A stretch of 52,759 nucleotides of DNA, taken from the NCBI GenBank assembly GCA_035476635.1, contig DATILI010000109.1, positions 1 to 52,759 on the forward strand, read 5' to 3'. A model generated the notes under the pieces. The model ran no database searches. It was not told where the DNA came from and worked only from the letters and a program-made list of their open reading frames with translations. Positions 8,733-17,245 of this stretch are shown piece after piece. A program made the translations under genes and the position numbers. The DNA comes from DATILI01 sp035476635 (GTDB taxonomy: Bacteria > Pseudomonadota > Gammaproteobacteria > Burkholderiales > Burkholderiaceae_C). Each line of letters begins with the position of its first letter. Position 1 is the first letter of the stretch.

Positions 8733-9647
8733 TCAGCGGCGCACCTTGGATGCGAACAGGCCTTGCGGACGAATCATGAGAATCACGACGATCAGCGACA
8801 GGGTCAGCACCTTGGCCATCGAGCCGGTGATGAAGAACTCGCTGATCGACTGCGTCTGTGCGATGCCGAAGGCCGAGACCACGGTGCCCAGCAGGCTGGC
8901 GGCGCCGCCGAAGGTGACGACCAGGAAGGCGTCGACGATGTAGAGCGAACCCGAAGTCGGCCCGGTCGAGCCGATGGTGGTGAAGGCCGCACCCGCGATG
9001 CCGGCGATGCCGCAGCCGATGGCGAAGGTCAGGCGATCCGTGCGCCCGGTATTGATGCCGATGGCATTGGCCATCATGCGGTTGGCCACCGAGGCACGCA
9101 CCCGCAGGCCCCAGCGCGATTTGTACAGCGCCAGCATCACACCGCCGGTGACCAAGGCAGTGAGCGCCATCACGAACATGCCGTTGATCGGAATGTCCAG
9201 GCCTTCATGCGGCACCCACGAACCCATCAGCCAATCGGGCAAGGTCGGGCTGACTTCCTTAGGGCCGATGAAGGTGCGAAAGCATTGCTGCAACGCCAGG
9301 CTCAAGCCCCAGGTGGCGAGCAGCGTGTCCAGCGGCCGTTTGTACAGGTGGCGGATCAGCGCCCACTCGGCCAGCCAGCCCACCATGAAGGCGAACACAA
9401 AGGCCAGCGCGATGGCGAAGGGAAAGTAGTAGGCGACGAAGCCCGGCGCGAATTTCTCCGAGAGCGTGGAGCCCAGGAAGATGGTGTAGGCGCCGATGGT
9501 CATGAACTCGCCGTGCGCCAGGTTGATCACGCCCATCTGGCCGAAGATGATGGCCAGGCCCAGGCCCATGAGCAGCAGCACGGAAAACAGGCTCAGGCCC
9601 GCGAAGCCCTGCATCAAGCCGATGTTGAGCATTTCGGAAAAGTTCAT
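8733..9647 (-). CDS. urtB: Urea/short-chain amide ABC transporter permease UrtB
   Basis: A 304-residue LivH-like permease with about eight membrane segments. Family hallmarks are LGLAIIFGQMGVINLAHGEF near residue 40 and the C-terminal GGAASLLGTVVSAFGIAQ. Starting at the ATG at 9647 (AAGGCGG upstream) gives the normal length; the frame runs further upstream to 9833 but into the urtA spacer. It forms the membrane channel with UrtC. Confidence 0.93.
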   Translation of the reverse strand: MNFSEMLNIGLMQGFAGLSLFSVLLLMGLGLAIIFGQMGVINLAHGEFMTIGAYTIFLGSTLSEKFAPGFVAYYFPFAIALAFVFAFMVGWLAEWALIRHLYKRPLDTLLATWGLSLALQQCFRTFIGPKEVSPTLPDWLMGSWVPHEGLDIPINGMFVMALTALVTGGVMLALYKSRWGLRVRASVANRMMANAIGINTGRTDRLTFAIGCGIAGIAGAAFTTIGSTGPTSGSLYIVDAFLVVTFGGAASLLGTVVSAFGIAQTQSISEFFITGSMAKVLTLSLIVVILMIRPQGLFASKVRR

Positions 9648-9693
9648 GGTCCGCCTTGCTGTGAGATTTTTTTTTGGACGCGTGCTTCTTGCG

Positions 9694-9713
9694 CCCTCCC
9701 CCGCAGGGGAGGG
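9694..9713. repeat. Perfect inverted repeat between urtA and urtB
   Basis: CCCTCCCC and GGGGAGGG are separated by four bases (CGCA), in the 77-base space after the urtA stop. In the urtA transcript it would form an 8-bp GC stem. No U-run follows on that strand; the nearby nine-base T run at 9668-9676 is on the opposite strand. It is therefore not a normal intrinsic terminator. A transcript-stabilising or attenuating hairpin after the binding-protein gene is the likely role. Confidence 0.7.
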
Positions 9714-9724
9714 ATTCAACCGCC

Positions 9725-11002
9725 TTACTGATAACCCTTGGGGAACGGATCCGGCTTGATCAGATCCGCCGACTCGGCCACCACTTTGAAGCTGGCGTCG
9801 GGCATGCCCTGGCCGATGCGCGCCTTGCTCCACAGGTGGTGGTTGGCGTCGAGCTTGACGTAGCCCTCCGGCGCGGTCTTGAGCTCAATGCCGGGCGAGG
9901 CCGCCACCACCTTGTCCACGTCGAAGCTGCCGGCTTTTTCCACCGCAGCCTTCCACAGCCAGGGGCCGAGGTAGCCGGCCTGCGTCACGTCGCCGATCAC
10001 CGCGTCCTTGCCGTACTTGCCCTTGAAGGCCGCGACGAACTTCTTGTTGTTCTCGTTGTCCAGGCTCTGGAAATACTTCATCGACGAATAGAAGCCCGTG
10101 AAGTTTTCGCCACCGACACCGGTCATCTCGTCTTCGGTGACGGAAAGCGTCAGCAGGAACTGCTTGTCGCCGGTAATGCCCGCGGCTTTCAGCTGCTTGT
10201 AGAAGGCCACATTGGAGCCCCCCACCACGGCGGCAAAGATGCAATCCGGCTTGGCGACCTTGATCTTGTTGATCAGCGAATTGAAGTTGGTGTGGCCCAG
10301 CGGGTAATACTCCTCGCCCGAGACGTTGCCAAGCTTGCCGACTGTCTCGATGTGCTTGCGCGCGATCTTCATCGAGGTGCGCGGCCAGATGTAGTCGGAG
10401 CCGACCAGGAAGAAGGTCTTGGCCTTCTTCTCTTTTGCGCCCCAGTCCAGGCTCCAGATGATCTGCTGCGTGGCTTCCTGGCCGGTGTAGATCACGTTCT
10501 TGCTCTGCTCCAGGCCTTCATAGAACGTGGGGTAGTACAGGAGGCCATTCTCTTTCTCGAACACCGGCAGAACGGCCTTGCGCGAGGCAGACGTCCAGCA
10601 GCCGAACACCGTGGCCACGCGGTCGTTGACCAGGAGTTTCTTGGACTTTTCGGCAAACGTGGGCCAGTCGGAGGCCCCGTCTTCCTTGATGACCTTGATC
10701 TTGCGCCCCAGGATGCCGCCCATGGCGTTGATCTGGTCGATGGCGAGCTGCTCAGCCTGGATCGAGCCGGTTTCCGAAATCGCCATGGTGCCGGTGGCCG
10801 AGTGCAGTTGGCCCACCGTGATCTCGGTATCGGTGATGGCGAGCTTGGTGGTGTTGACCTTGGCGGTGGGGAACTGCTGCGCGAGAGCCAGCGAACTCAT
10901 GCCGGCGAACGGCGACATGGCCGCCAGTTGCAGCATCCGGCGGCGCAGGCCGGAATCGGGGCGCCCTTGGGCGGAACTCGGGCGCTCGGTGGAATCGGAC
11001 AT
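9725..11002 (-). CDS. urtA: Urea/short-chain amide ABC transporter substrate-binding protein UrtA
   Basis: A 425-residue periplasmic solute-binding protein of the LivJ/FmdD/UrtA type. An N-terminal basic stretch (GLRRRMLQLAAM) is followed by a hydrophobic segment ending ALAQQF, which fits a signal peptide. Family landmarks include ITVGQLHSATGTMAIS near residue 66, GGILGRKIKVIKEDGASDW and VFGCWTSASRKAVLPVFE. The ATG at 11002 is chosen because AAGGAG lies just upstream. In Methylophilus the homologue FmdD binds short-chain amides and urea. With AmiE and FmdA as neighbours and no urease, I infer that amides are the main ligand here. It is the first gene of the operon, divergent from amiE. Confidence 0.93.
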   Translation of the reverse strand: MSDSTERPSSAQGRPDSGLRRRMLQLAAMSPFAGMSSLALAQQFPTAKVNTTKLAITDTEITVGQLHSATGTMAISETGSIQAEQLAIDQINAMGGILGRKIKVIKEDGASDWPTFAEKSKKLLVNDRVATVFGCWTSASRKAVLPVFEKENGLLYYPTFYEGLEQSKNVIYTGQEATQQIIWSLDWGAKEKKAKTFFLVGSDYIWPRTSMKIARKHIETVGKLGNVSGEEYYPLGHTNFNSLINKIKVAKPDCIFAAVVGGSNVAFYKQLKAAGITGDKQFLLTLSVTEDEMTGVGGENFTGFYSSMKYFQSLDNENNKKFVAAFKGKYGKDAVIGDVTQAGYLGPWLWKAAVEKAGSFDVDKVVAASPGIELKTAPEGYVKLDANHHLWSKARIGQGMPDASFKVVAESADLIKPDPFPKGYQ

Positions 11003-11090
11003 CAAACACTCCTTCGGTTGGGGTTGGTGCGAACCGGGAAGTCGGCCTCGCCTCGGAACGAAAGGTAGCTTTGGGTGCCCTCTGCCGGAA

Positions 11091-11117
11091 TACGTCAATT
11101 AACGTAGTGCGTACGCA
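11091..11117. promoter_or_regulatory. Candidate operator between urtA and amiE
   Basis: Two overlapping palindromic elements sit in the middle of the 168-base divergent spacer. The first is TACGT-N6-ACGTA (11091-11106); the second is the perfect palindrome TGCGTACGCA (11108-11117). Their shared core is ACGTA/TACGT. Symmetry and position suit a dimeric activator serving both directions, and the LuxR-type regulator at 15684 is the obvious candidate. Binding is not shown by the sequence. Confidence 0.45.
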
Positions 11118-11170
11118 GCAACGGCGCGCGACACTGGCACTCCATCGATCCCGCAGACAAGGAGAGCCGC

Positions 11171-12208
11171 ATGCGTCACGGCGATATTTCAAGCAGCAAG
11201 GACAGCGTCGGCGTGGCCGTCGTCAACTACAAGATGCCCTCGCTGCACACCAAGGCGGAAGTTCTGGCGAATGCGCGCAAGATCGGCGAAATGCTGGTCG
11301 GCATGAAGCGCGGGCTGCCGGGCATGGACCTGGTGATCTTTCCCGAGTACTCCACGCACGGCATCATGTACGACACAAAAGAGATGTATGACACCGCCTC
11401 GGCCATCCCCGGTGAAGAGACCGAAATCTTTGCCGACGCCTGCCGCCGCGCCAAGGTCTGGGGCGTGTTCTCGCTGACCGGCGAGCGCCACGAGGAGCAC
11501 CCGAACAAGGCACCCTACAACACGCTGATCCTGATGAACGACCAGGGCGAGATCGTGCAGAAGTACCGCAAGATCATGCCCTGGGTGCCGATCGAAGGCT
11601 GGTACCCGGGCGACCGCACCTACGTCTCCGACGGCCCCAAGGGCCTGAAGGTCAGCCTGATCATTTGCGACGACGGCAACTACCCCGAGATCTGGCGCGA
11701 CTGTGCGATGAAGGGGGCCGAGCTCATCGTGCGCTGCCAGGGCTACATGTACCCGGCCAAGGACCAGCAGGTGATGGTGGCCAAGGCCATGGCGTGGATG
11801 AACAACGTCTACGTCGCCGTGGCCAACGCCACCGGCTTTGACGGCGTCTACTCGTACTTCGGCCACTCGGCGGTGATCGGCTTTGACGGCCGCACGCTGG
11901 GCGAGTGCGGCGAGGAGGAAATGGGCATCCAGTACGCGGAATTGTCGATGAGCCTGATCCGCGATTCGCGGCGCAACGGCCAGTCGCAAAACCATTTGTT
12001 CAAGTTGCTGCACCGGGGCTACACGGGCAAGATCAATTCCGGTGAAGACGCAAACGGTGTAGCGGCCTGCCCCTATGGCTTCTATGCCGACTGGATCAAG
12101 GACCCGGAAGCCACGCGCAAGAAGGTGCAGGCGTTCACGCGCACCACGGTCGGTACGCCGGAATGCCCGATTGAAGGCATTCCGCATGAGGCGCCCAAAC
12201 ATCGCTGA
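11171..12208 (+). CDS. amiE: Aliphatic amidase AmiE
   Basis: A 345-residue cytoplasmic nitrilase-superfamily enzyme that hydrolyses short aliphatic amides (acetamide, propionamide) to carboxylate and ammonia. It follows Pseudomonas AmiE almost collinearly from MRHGDISSS onward. The catalytic triad is visible as Glu59 in FPEYS, Lys near 134 in VQKYRKI, and Cys near 166 in IICDDGNYPEIW. AAGGAGAG precedes the ATG. It is divergent from urtA and followed by the sensor kinase. The C-terminal 40 residues are less conserved, as is usual. AmiF formamidase is the close alternative, but the N-terminal sequence and tail match AmiE better. Confidence 0.96.
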   Translation: MRHGDISSSKDSVGVAVVNYKMPSLHTKAEVLANARKIGEMLVGMKRGLPGMDLVIFPEYSTHGIMYDTKEMYDTASAIPGEETEIFADACRRAKVWGVFSLTGERHEEHPNKAPYNTLILMNDQGEIVQKYRKIMPWVPIEGWYPGDRTYVSDGPKGLKVSLIICDDGNYPEIWRDCAMKGAELIVRCQGYMYPAKDQQVMVAKAMAWMNNVYVAVANATGFDGVYSYFGHSAVIGFDGRTLGECGEEEMGIQYAELSMSLIRDSRRNGQSQNHLFKLLHRGYTGKINSGEDANGVAACPYGFYADWIKDPEATRKKVQAFTRTTVGTPECPIEGIPHEAPKHR

Positions 12209-12327
12209 ATCCGCACCGCAGAAGGCTACGCACCATTTTTGGGTGGCAGCCGTGTCCGCTCTGCCAATTCTGTGAAGGTACGCTTATTGCTTGACATGGT
12301 CTCGCCCACTCAACGACGGTTTACGGC

Positions 12328-15300
12328 GTGACCCAACCGGCCCAAAGAATTTTTCGCATCCGGCGCGAGTACAACGCCTGGGTGGCCAACGAAACCATGG
12401 AGGACTTCTCGCTGCGGTTCACGCCGCGCGCGCGCCGCCATTGGTCCGAGTTCCGCGTGGCCAATACCGCGCTGGGGGCGGTGTCGTTCCTCGCGCTGGA
12501 GGCCATCGGCGCCGCCATGGCGCTGAACTATGGCTTCACCAATACCATGTGGGCCATCCTCGTGGTGGGCATCCTCACCTTTCTCACCGCGCTGCCGATC
12601 AGCTACTACGCGGCCAAGTACGCAGTGGACATGGACCTGCTCACGCGCGGCGCGGGCTTCGGCTATCTCGGCTCGACCATCACCTCGCTGATCTATGCGA
12701 GTTTCACCTTCATCTTCTTCGCGCTCGAAGCAGCCATCATGGCATCTGCGCTGCAGCTGTATTTCGACGAACTGTCGATCATCACCTGCTACCTCGTGTC
12801 GTCGCTCATCATCATTCCACTGGTGACCTACGGCATCACCTTCATCAGCCGCCTGCAGTTGTGGACGCAGCCGCTGTGGCTGGTGCTGCTGGTCGCTCCC
12901 TACCTCGCGATCCTGATCAAGGACCCGGCCGTCTTCTCGCAGATCAGCGGCCTGTCGGGCCAGGCATCGGGCGAGAGTGGCTTCAGCTGGCTGATGTTCG
13001 GCTCCGCGGCGACGGTGGCTTTTTCGCTGGTGGTGCAAGTCGGCGAGCAGGTCGACTTCCTGCGCTTCCTGCCGGAGAAGACGCGCGAGAACCGCGTGCG
13101 CTGGTGGGTCTCGGTGCTGGCCGCCGGCCCGGGCTGGGTCGTGCCCGGCATGCTCAAGATGCTCGGCGGCGTGCTGCTGGCCTACCTGGTTCTGCAGGCG
13201 CAGCTGCCCGTAGACAAGGCGCTGGATCCGACGCAGATGTACCTCGCGGGCTTCAGCTACCTCTTCTCCGATCCGCAATGGGCGATCATCGTGACAGTGC
13301 TGTTCGTCGTGGTCTCGCAGGTCAAGATCAATGTCACCAACGCCTATGCGGGATCGCTGGCCTGGTCCAATTTTTTCGCGCGGCTCACGCACAGCCATCC
13401 GGGCCGTGTGGTGTGGCTGGTGTTCAACGTAGGCATCGCCATTTTGTTGCTCACGCTGGGTGTGTTCCGCGCGCTGGAGCAGGTGCTGGGCTTGTACGCG
13501 AACATTGCCATCGCCTGGGTCGGCGCGCTGGTGGCCGACCTGGTCATCAACAAGCCGCTGGGCCTCTCACCCAAGGGCATCGAGTTCAAGCGCGCCCATC
13601 TGTACGACATCAATCCGGTGGGCGTGGGCGCCACCTTGCTCGCGGGCACGGCCGGCGTGGTCTGCTATGCGGGCACGGCGGGGCCGGCGGCGCAGTCGTT
13701 TTCGCCGATGATCGCGCTGGCTGTGGCGTTGGCCGCTACTCCGCTGCTGGCCTGGACCACGGGCGGGCGCTACTACACCGCGCGCAAGAGCAAGCCGGTC
13801 GGTGCACCGGGCGAAGCCGTGCAGTGCTCGGTCTGCGAGAACCGCTTCGAGTCTGAAGACATGGCGTTCTGCCCGGCCTATGGCGCGCCGATCTGCTCAC
13901 TGTGCTGTACGCTGGAATCGCGCTGTCACGACCGCTGCAAGACGCGTTCCCGCTCGGCCGAGCAGATGCAGGACTTGCTGGGCAAGCTGCTGCCCCCGGC
14001 CGTCTCGCAGCGCATCAATTTTCGCGTGACGCACTACCTGGTGGTACTGCTCTCGCTGGCGATGCTGCTCACCGCGGTGCTCGGCTTGGTCTACTACCAG
14101 GAGGCCATCGCCTCCGGTGTCGACGCGGTGCAGCGCGGCTCGATCTGGCTCGCGTTCCAGAAGACCTACACCTTGCTGATGCTGGTGCTGGCCGTGGGCT
14201 CATGGTGGATCGTGCTGGGCGTGGAAAGCCGCCGCGTGGCGCAGGAAGAATCGAACCACCAGAATCAGTTGCTGCTACGCGAGATCGAGGCACACGAGCG
14301 CACCGACGCCGCTTTGCAAAAAGCCAAGGAGGTGGCCGACGCGGCCAATCTGGCCAAAACCCGCTACGTCACCGGCATGAGCCACGAATTCCGTACGCCG
14401 CTCAACAGCATCCTCGGCTACTCGCAAGTACTGTTGCGCGACGAAAACTTCGCCGACGAACACCGCCGGCCGATCAGCACCATCCAGCGCAGCGGCCAGC
14501 ACCTGGCCAGCCTGATCGACGGCATGCTCGACCTGGCGCGCATCGAGGCCGGGCGCATGCAGATCGAACACGCGGCTCTCTCGTTCCGCGAGTTCCTGGA
14601 CCATCTCGTGAAGATGGTCGAGCCGCAGGCCGCGGCCAAGGGCCTGGTGTTCAAGCTCGAAACGCCCAGGCGGCTGCCCGCCTATGTGCATGCCGATGCC
14701 AAGCGACTGCGCCAGATCCTGATCAATCTGGTGAGCAACGCGATCAAGTTCACAGAAAAAGGCAGCGTGATCCTGCGCGTGCAGCACCGCATGGAGGTTG
14801 CGCGCTTCGAGGTGATCGACACCGGCGTGGGCATCGACCCCGGTGATCATGAGCGCATCTTTCTGCCGTTCGAGCGCAGCAGTTCGGGCCGTCGCGCGCA
14901 GGAGCCCGGCACGGGCCTGGGCCTGACCATCACGCGGCTGCTCACCGAGCTCATGGGTGGCGAGATTTCGGTGGAAAGCGCGCTCAACCACGGCAGCCGC
15001 TTTCAGGTGCGCCTGTACCTGCGCGAACTCACGGCCTTCGACAGCCATGCAGTGGAAGACCATCGGCGCCTCACGGGCTACGCCGGGCCGCGGCGCGAAT
15101 TGCTGCTGGTGGACGACCAGCCCGAGCAGCGCCAGTTGCTCGCGGCCCTGTTGGTTCCGCTGGGCTTCGCGGTGCGCGAAGCCGCCAGCGGCCTGGAATG
15201 CCTGCAGGCCGTGCTGGGCAGCACGCCCGATGCAGTGCTGCTGGACGTCAACATGGACGGCATGGACGGCTGGGAAACCTGCCGCCAGCTGCGCGTGCTG

Positions 15301-15702
15301 GCGCCCCAGGGCTTGCCGGTGGTGATGGTCTCGGCCAACGTCTTCCATGACCAGGACCAGGTCGCGGCCAGCGGCTGCAGCGGCTTTGTGAGCAAACCGG
15401 TGGGCGAATCCGAATTGCTGGCACAGCTCGAGGCACATCTGCGCCTGCAATGGATCTACGAGGCCGAGCCGCCCTTTGCGTTGCCGTCTGTGGCCGCGGT
15501 GCCGGTGCGGCGCACGCTGAACGACGAATCGGTGGCGGAACTCACCTGGCTGGCCCGCATCGGTGACCTCGGTTCGCTGCGCCGCGGCATCGACCGCATC
15601 GAGGCCGAAAACGCTGCTTCACGCACCGAATGCGCACATCTTCGCGGCCTGCTGGACCAGGTCGATCTGGAGGGATTTCTCAAATGGTTGCGGCAGGACT
15701 AG
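12328..15702 (+). CDS. Hybrid histidine kinase with NCS1-like permease sensor domain and Cys cluster
   Basis: A 1124-residue inner-membrane sensor starting at GTG (12328). Residues 30-490 form about twelve membrane helices resembling the NCS1/CodB purine-cytosine permease fold (LLTRGAGFGYLGSTITSLIY near residue 110). Next comes a Cys-rich module at 500-540 with CSVC, FCPAY, ICSLCC and CHDRC. Two more membrane segments and a coiled coil follow. The kinase core has phospho-acceptor His686 in MSHEFRTPLNS, the N box NLVSNAIKF and GTGLGLTI, and a receiver domain with Asp973 in LLDVNMDG. It lies between amiE and the LuxR-type regulator, so it is presumably the sensor for amide or ammonia-source availability. 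An in-frame ATG at 12397 is a weaker alternative start, because homologous sequence (EYNAWVANETMED) begins before it. TTGACA at 12291 could be its -35. Confidence 0.88.
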   Translation: MTQPAQRIFRIRREYNAWVANETMEDFSLRFTPRARRHWSEFRVANTALGAVSFLALEAIGAAMALNYGFTNTMWAILVVGILTFLTALPISYYAAKYAVDMDLLTRGAGFGYLGSTITSLIYASFTFIFFALEAAIMASALQLYFDELSIITCYLVSSLIIIPLVTYGITFISRLQLWTQPLWLVLLVAPYLAILIKDPAVFSQISGLSGQASGESGFSWLMFGSAATVAFSLVVQVGEQVDFLRFLPEKTRENRVRWWVSVLAAGPGWVVPGMLKMLGGVLLAYLVLQAQLPVDKALDPTQMYLAGFSYLFSDPQWAIIVTVLFVVVSQVKINVTNAYAGSLAWSNFFARLTHSHPGRVVWLVFNVGIAILLLTLGVFRALEQVLGLYANIAIAWVGALVADLVINKPLGLSPKGIEFKRAHLYDINPVGVGATLLAGTAGVVCYAGTAGPAAQSFSPMIALAVALAATPLLAWTTGGRYYTARKSKPVGAPGEAVQCSVCENRFESEDMAFCPAYGAPICSLCCTLESRCHDRCKTRSRSAEQMQDLLGKLLPPAVSQRINFRVTHYLVVLLSLAMLLTAVLGLVYYQEAIASGVDAVQRGSIWLAFQKTYTLLMLVLAVGSWWIVLGVESRRVAQEESNHQNQLLLREIEAHERTDAALQKAKEVADAANLAKTRYVTGMSHEFRTPLNSILGYSQVLLRDENFADEHRRPISTIQRSGQHLASLIDGMLDLARIEAGRMQIEHAALSFREFLDHLVKMVEPQAAAKGLVFKLETPRRLPAYVHADAKRLRQILINLVSNAIKFTEKGSVILRVQHRMEVARFEVIDTGVGIDPGDHERIFLPFERSSSGRRAQEPGTGLGLTITRLLTELMGGEISVESALNHGSRFQVRLYLRELTAFDSHAVEDHRRLTGYAGPRRELLLVDDQPEQRQLLAALLVPLGFAVREAASGLECLQAVLGSTPDAVLLDVNMDGMDGWETCRQLRVLAPQGLPVVMVSANVFHDQDQVAASGCSGFVSKPVGESELLAQLEAHLRLQWIYEAEPPFALPSVAAVPVRRTLNDESVAELTWLARIGDLGSLRRGIDRIEAENAASRTECAHLRGLLDQVDLEGFLKWLRQD

Positions 15703-16610
15703 ATCAGATCCGCCTGGTCGTGCAGGTGGTGGACGACGCGCCCGAAACGCTGGGTTTTCTGGTGGTGGCACTGGAAACGGCTGGCTACTCGGTGCTGGTG
15801 GCGCGCAGCGGCGAGGCCGCGCTGGACAGCCTGGCGCTCGTGATCCCCGATGCCATCCTGCTCGACGCGATGATGCCCGGGCTGGACGGCTTCGAGACCT
15901 GCAGGCGCATCAAGCAACTGCCCGAGCGCGCGCACGTGCCCGTGATCTTCATGACGGCGCTATCGGAGACCTCGCACATCGTTGCAGGTTTCGAGGCCGG
16001 CGGCGTGGACTATGTGGTCAAGCCGGTCAAGATCGAGGAAGTCCTGGCGCGCCTGTCGGCCCATGTGCGCAACGCACGCGTCTCGCGCCTGGCCCAGGAG
16101 GCGGCCGATGTGGGCGGCCTGGGCGTGCTGTTGCTGGACGCGCGCCAGCGCATCGCCTGGCGCTCGCCCAAGGCGGCGGCGTGGCTGGCGAAGTTTGTCG
16201 CGGCGGATGCGGACGCGCTCGACGTGGCGCTGGCCGACTGCATGCGCCGGCGCGCAGCCACGGCGGCCGACACCCTGGTGCTCGGCCAACGTGGCGGGGA
16301 GGAACTCGCGATGCACTGGATCGGTAGCAGCGGCCTGGGCGAAACCATGCTGCTGCTCCAGGTGCGACCCGCGGCCGCCACACGCTCGCGCACGACCGAA
16401 CTCACGCGCCGCGAAGCCGAAGTGCTGTCCTGGCTGGCCAAGGGCAAGACCAACCGCGACATCGCCGAGATCCTCGGAATGAGCCCGCGCACCGTGAACA
16501 AGCACCTTGAACACATCTACGCCAAGCTGGGCGTGGAGACGCGTACGTCTGCGGCAGCCGTGCTGGTGCACGAGACCGGTCCGGCACGGCCGGCGGGCAC
16601 AGCCCGGTAG
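15684..16610 (+). CDS. LuxR-family two-component response regulator
   Basis: A 308-residue transcription factor. The receiver domain covers residues 8-125, with phospho-acceptor Asp61 in ILLDAMMPGLDGFE and the conserved lysine in YVVKPVK. A middle region of about 110 residues looks weakly PAS-like (GGLGVLLLDARQRIAWRS). The C-terminal LuxR helix-turn-helix is at 240-295 (LTRREAEVLSWLAKGKTNRDIAEILG). The ATG lies 19 bases inside the end of the kinase gene, with GGAGGG upstream, so the two are translationally coupled and very probably cognate. It likely activates amiE and the urt-fmd operon. Confidence 0.9.
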   Translation: MVAAGLDQIRLVVQVVDDAPETLGFLVVALETAGYSVLVARSGEAALDSLALVIPDAILLDAMMPGLDGFETCRRIKQLPERAHVPVIFMTALSETSHIVAGFEAGGVDYVVKPVKIEEVLARLSAHVRNARVSRLAQEAADVGGLGVLLLDARQRIAWRSPKAAAWLAKFVAADADALDVALADCMRRRAATAADTLVLGQRGGEELAMHWIGSSGLGETMLLLQVRPAAATRSRTTELTRREAEVLSWLAKGKTNRDIAEILGMSPRTVNKHLEHIYAKLGVETRTSAAAVLVHETGPARPAGTAR

Positions 16611-16723
16611 CGCCGCCCCTGACCCCTGTCACCGCACGGCCATGCAAGCGCGCATTGCCCTGTGCCAAGCCGCGCGCTAGCATCGCAGGAGTGGTTCGGA
16701 TATCCGGGTCAAAGGATTCGCGC

Positions 16724-17236
16724 ATGCCGTGGGCCGGCTTTCTTCTCTCTCGCTTCGTGCTGCTGCCGCTGGCGGCCTGCATGGGAGCGGGTGCGCAGGC
16801 AGTCGAGCTCGACGAGATCTACGACTGGGCGGTGCGGCATGGCTCGGCGCGGGCGACGCTTTCCGGGCCGGCGCTGGCGAAGTGGGTGAAGCTGAGCGGC
16901 ACCCGTACGCCGGTGGTCTTGCAGGTCAGGGAACTGGAAAAGCTCGCACCGGCCGGCTGCTCGCGCCTCGCTGTGGCGGGAACGCAGCGTGACGTCCTGA
17001 CGCCTGAGGGAAAACGCGGGCCACTGGAAGTCAACTGGGAGCTTGACTATTGCTCGGCGGCGCAAAGCCGCTCTGCTTCAGCCGATGGCGACCGCCGCAA
17101 ATCCGAGGACTACTACGCGGGCTCCGTCACAGCCCACCGGCTGCGCAACCTGTCCCAGCTGGATGCAGGTTCGCATCGGCGCAAGCACTACGCCGACAAA
17201 TCGATTGAACACGAGATGCGCGCGCTGGGCTATTGA
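16724..17236 (+). CDS. Hypothetical secreted protein
   Basis: A 170-residue protein with a clear signal peptide (MPWAGFLLSRFVLLPLAACMGAGAQA, cleavage expected after AQA). I do not recognise a domain. The mature part has two cysteines (GCSRLAV and LDYCSAA) that could form a disulfide, and a charged, basic C-terminal third with RRKSEDYY and SHRRKHYADK. The ATG has AAAGGA eight bases upstream. It stands alone after the response regulator and converges on the iron permease gene. Confidence 0.65.
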   Translation: MPWAGFLLSRFVLLPLAACMGAGAQAVELDEIYDWAVRHGSARATLSGPALAKWVKLSGTRTPVVLQVRELEKLAPAGCSRLAVAGTQRDVLTPEGKRGPLEVNWELDYCSAAQSRSASADGDRRKSEDYYAGSVTAHRLRNLSQLDAGSHRRKHYADKSIEHEMRALGY

Positions 17237-17245
17237 GGGCCGGCC

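Noticed and set aside
9668..9676. Nine-T run near the urtA-urtB hairpin as part of an intrinsic terminator
   Set aside because: It is on the plus strand, and the urt genes are on the minus strand, where it reads as A residues.
12224..12251. Stem-loop after amiE as a terminator (GGCT..CACC / GGTG..AGCC)
   Set aside because: The stem is interrupted and no T-run follows, so I do not list it as a terminator.
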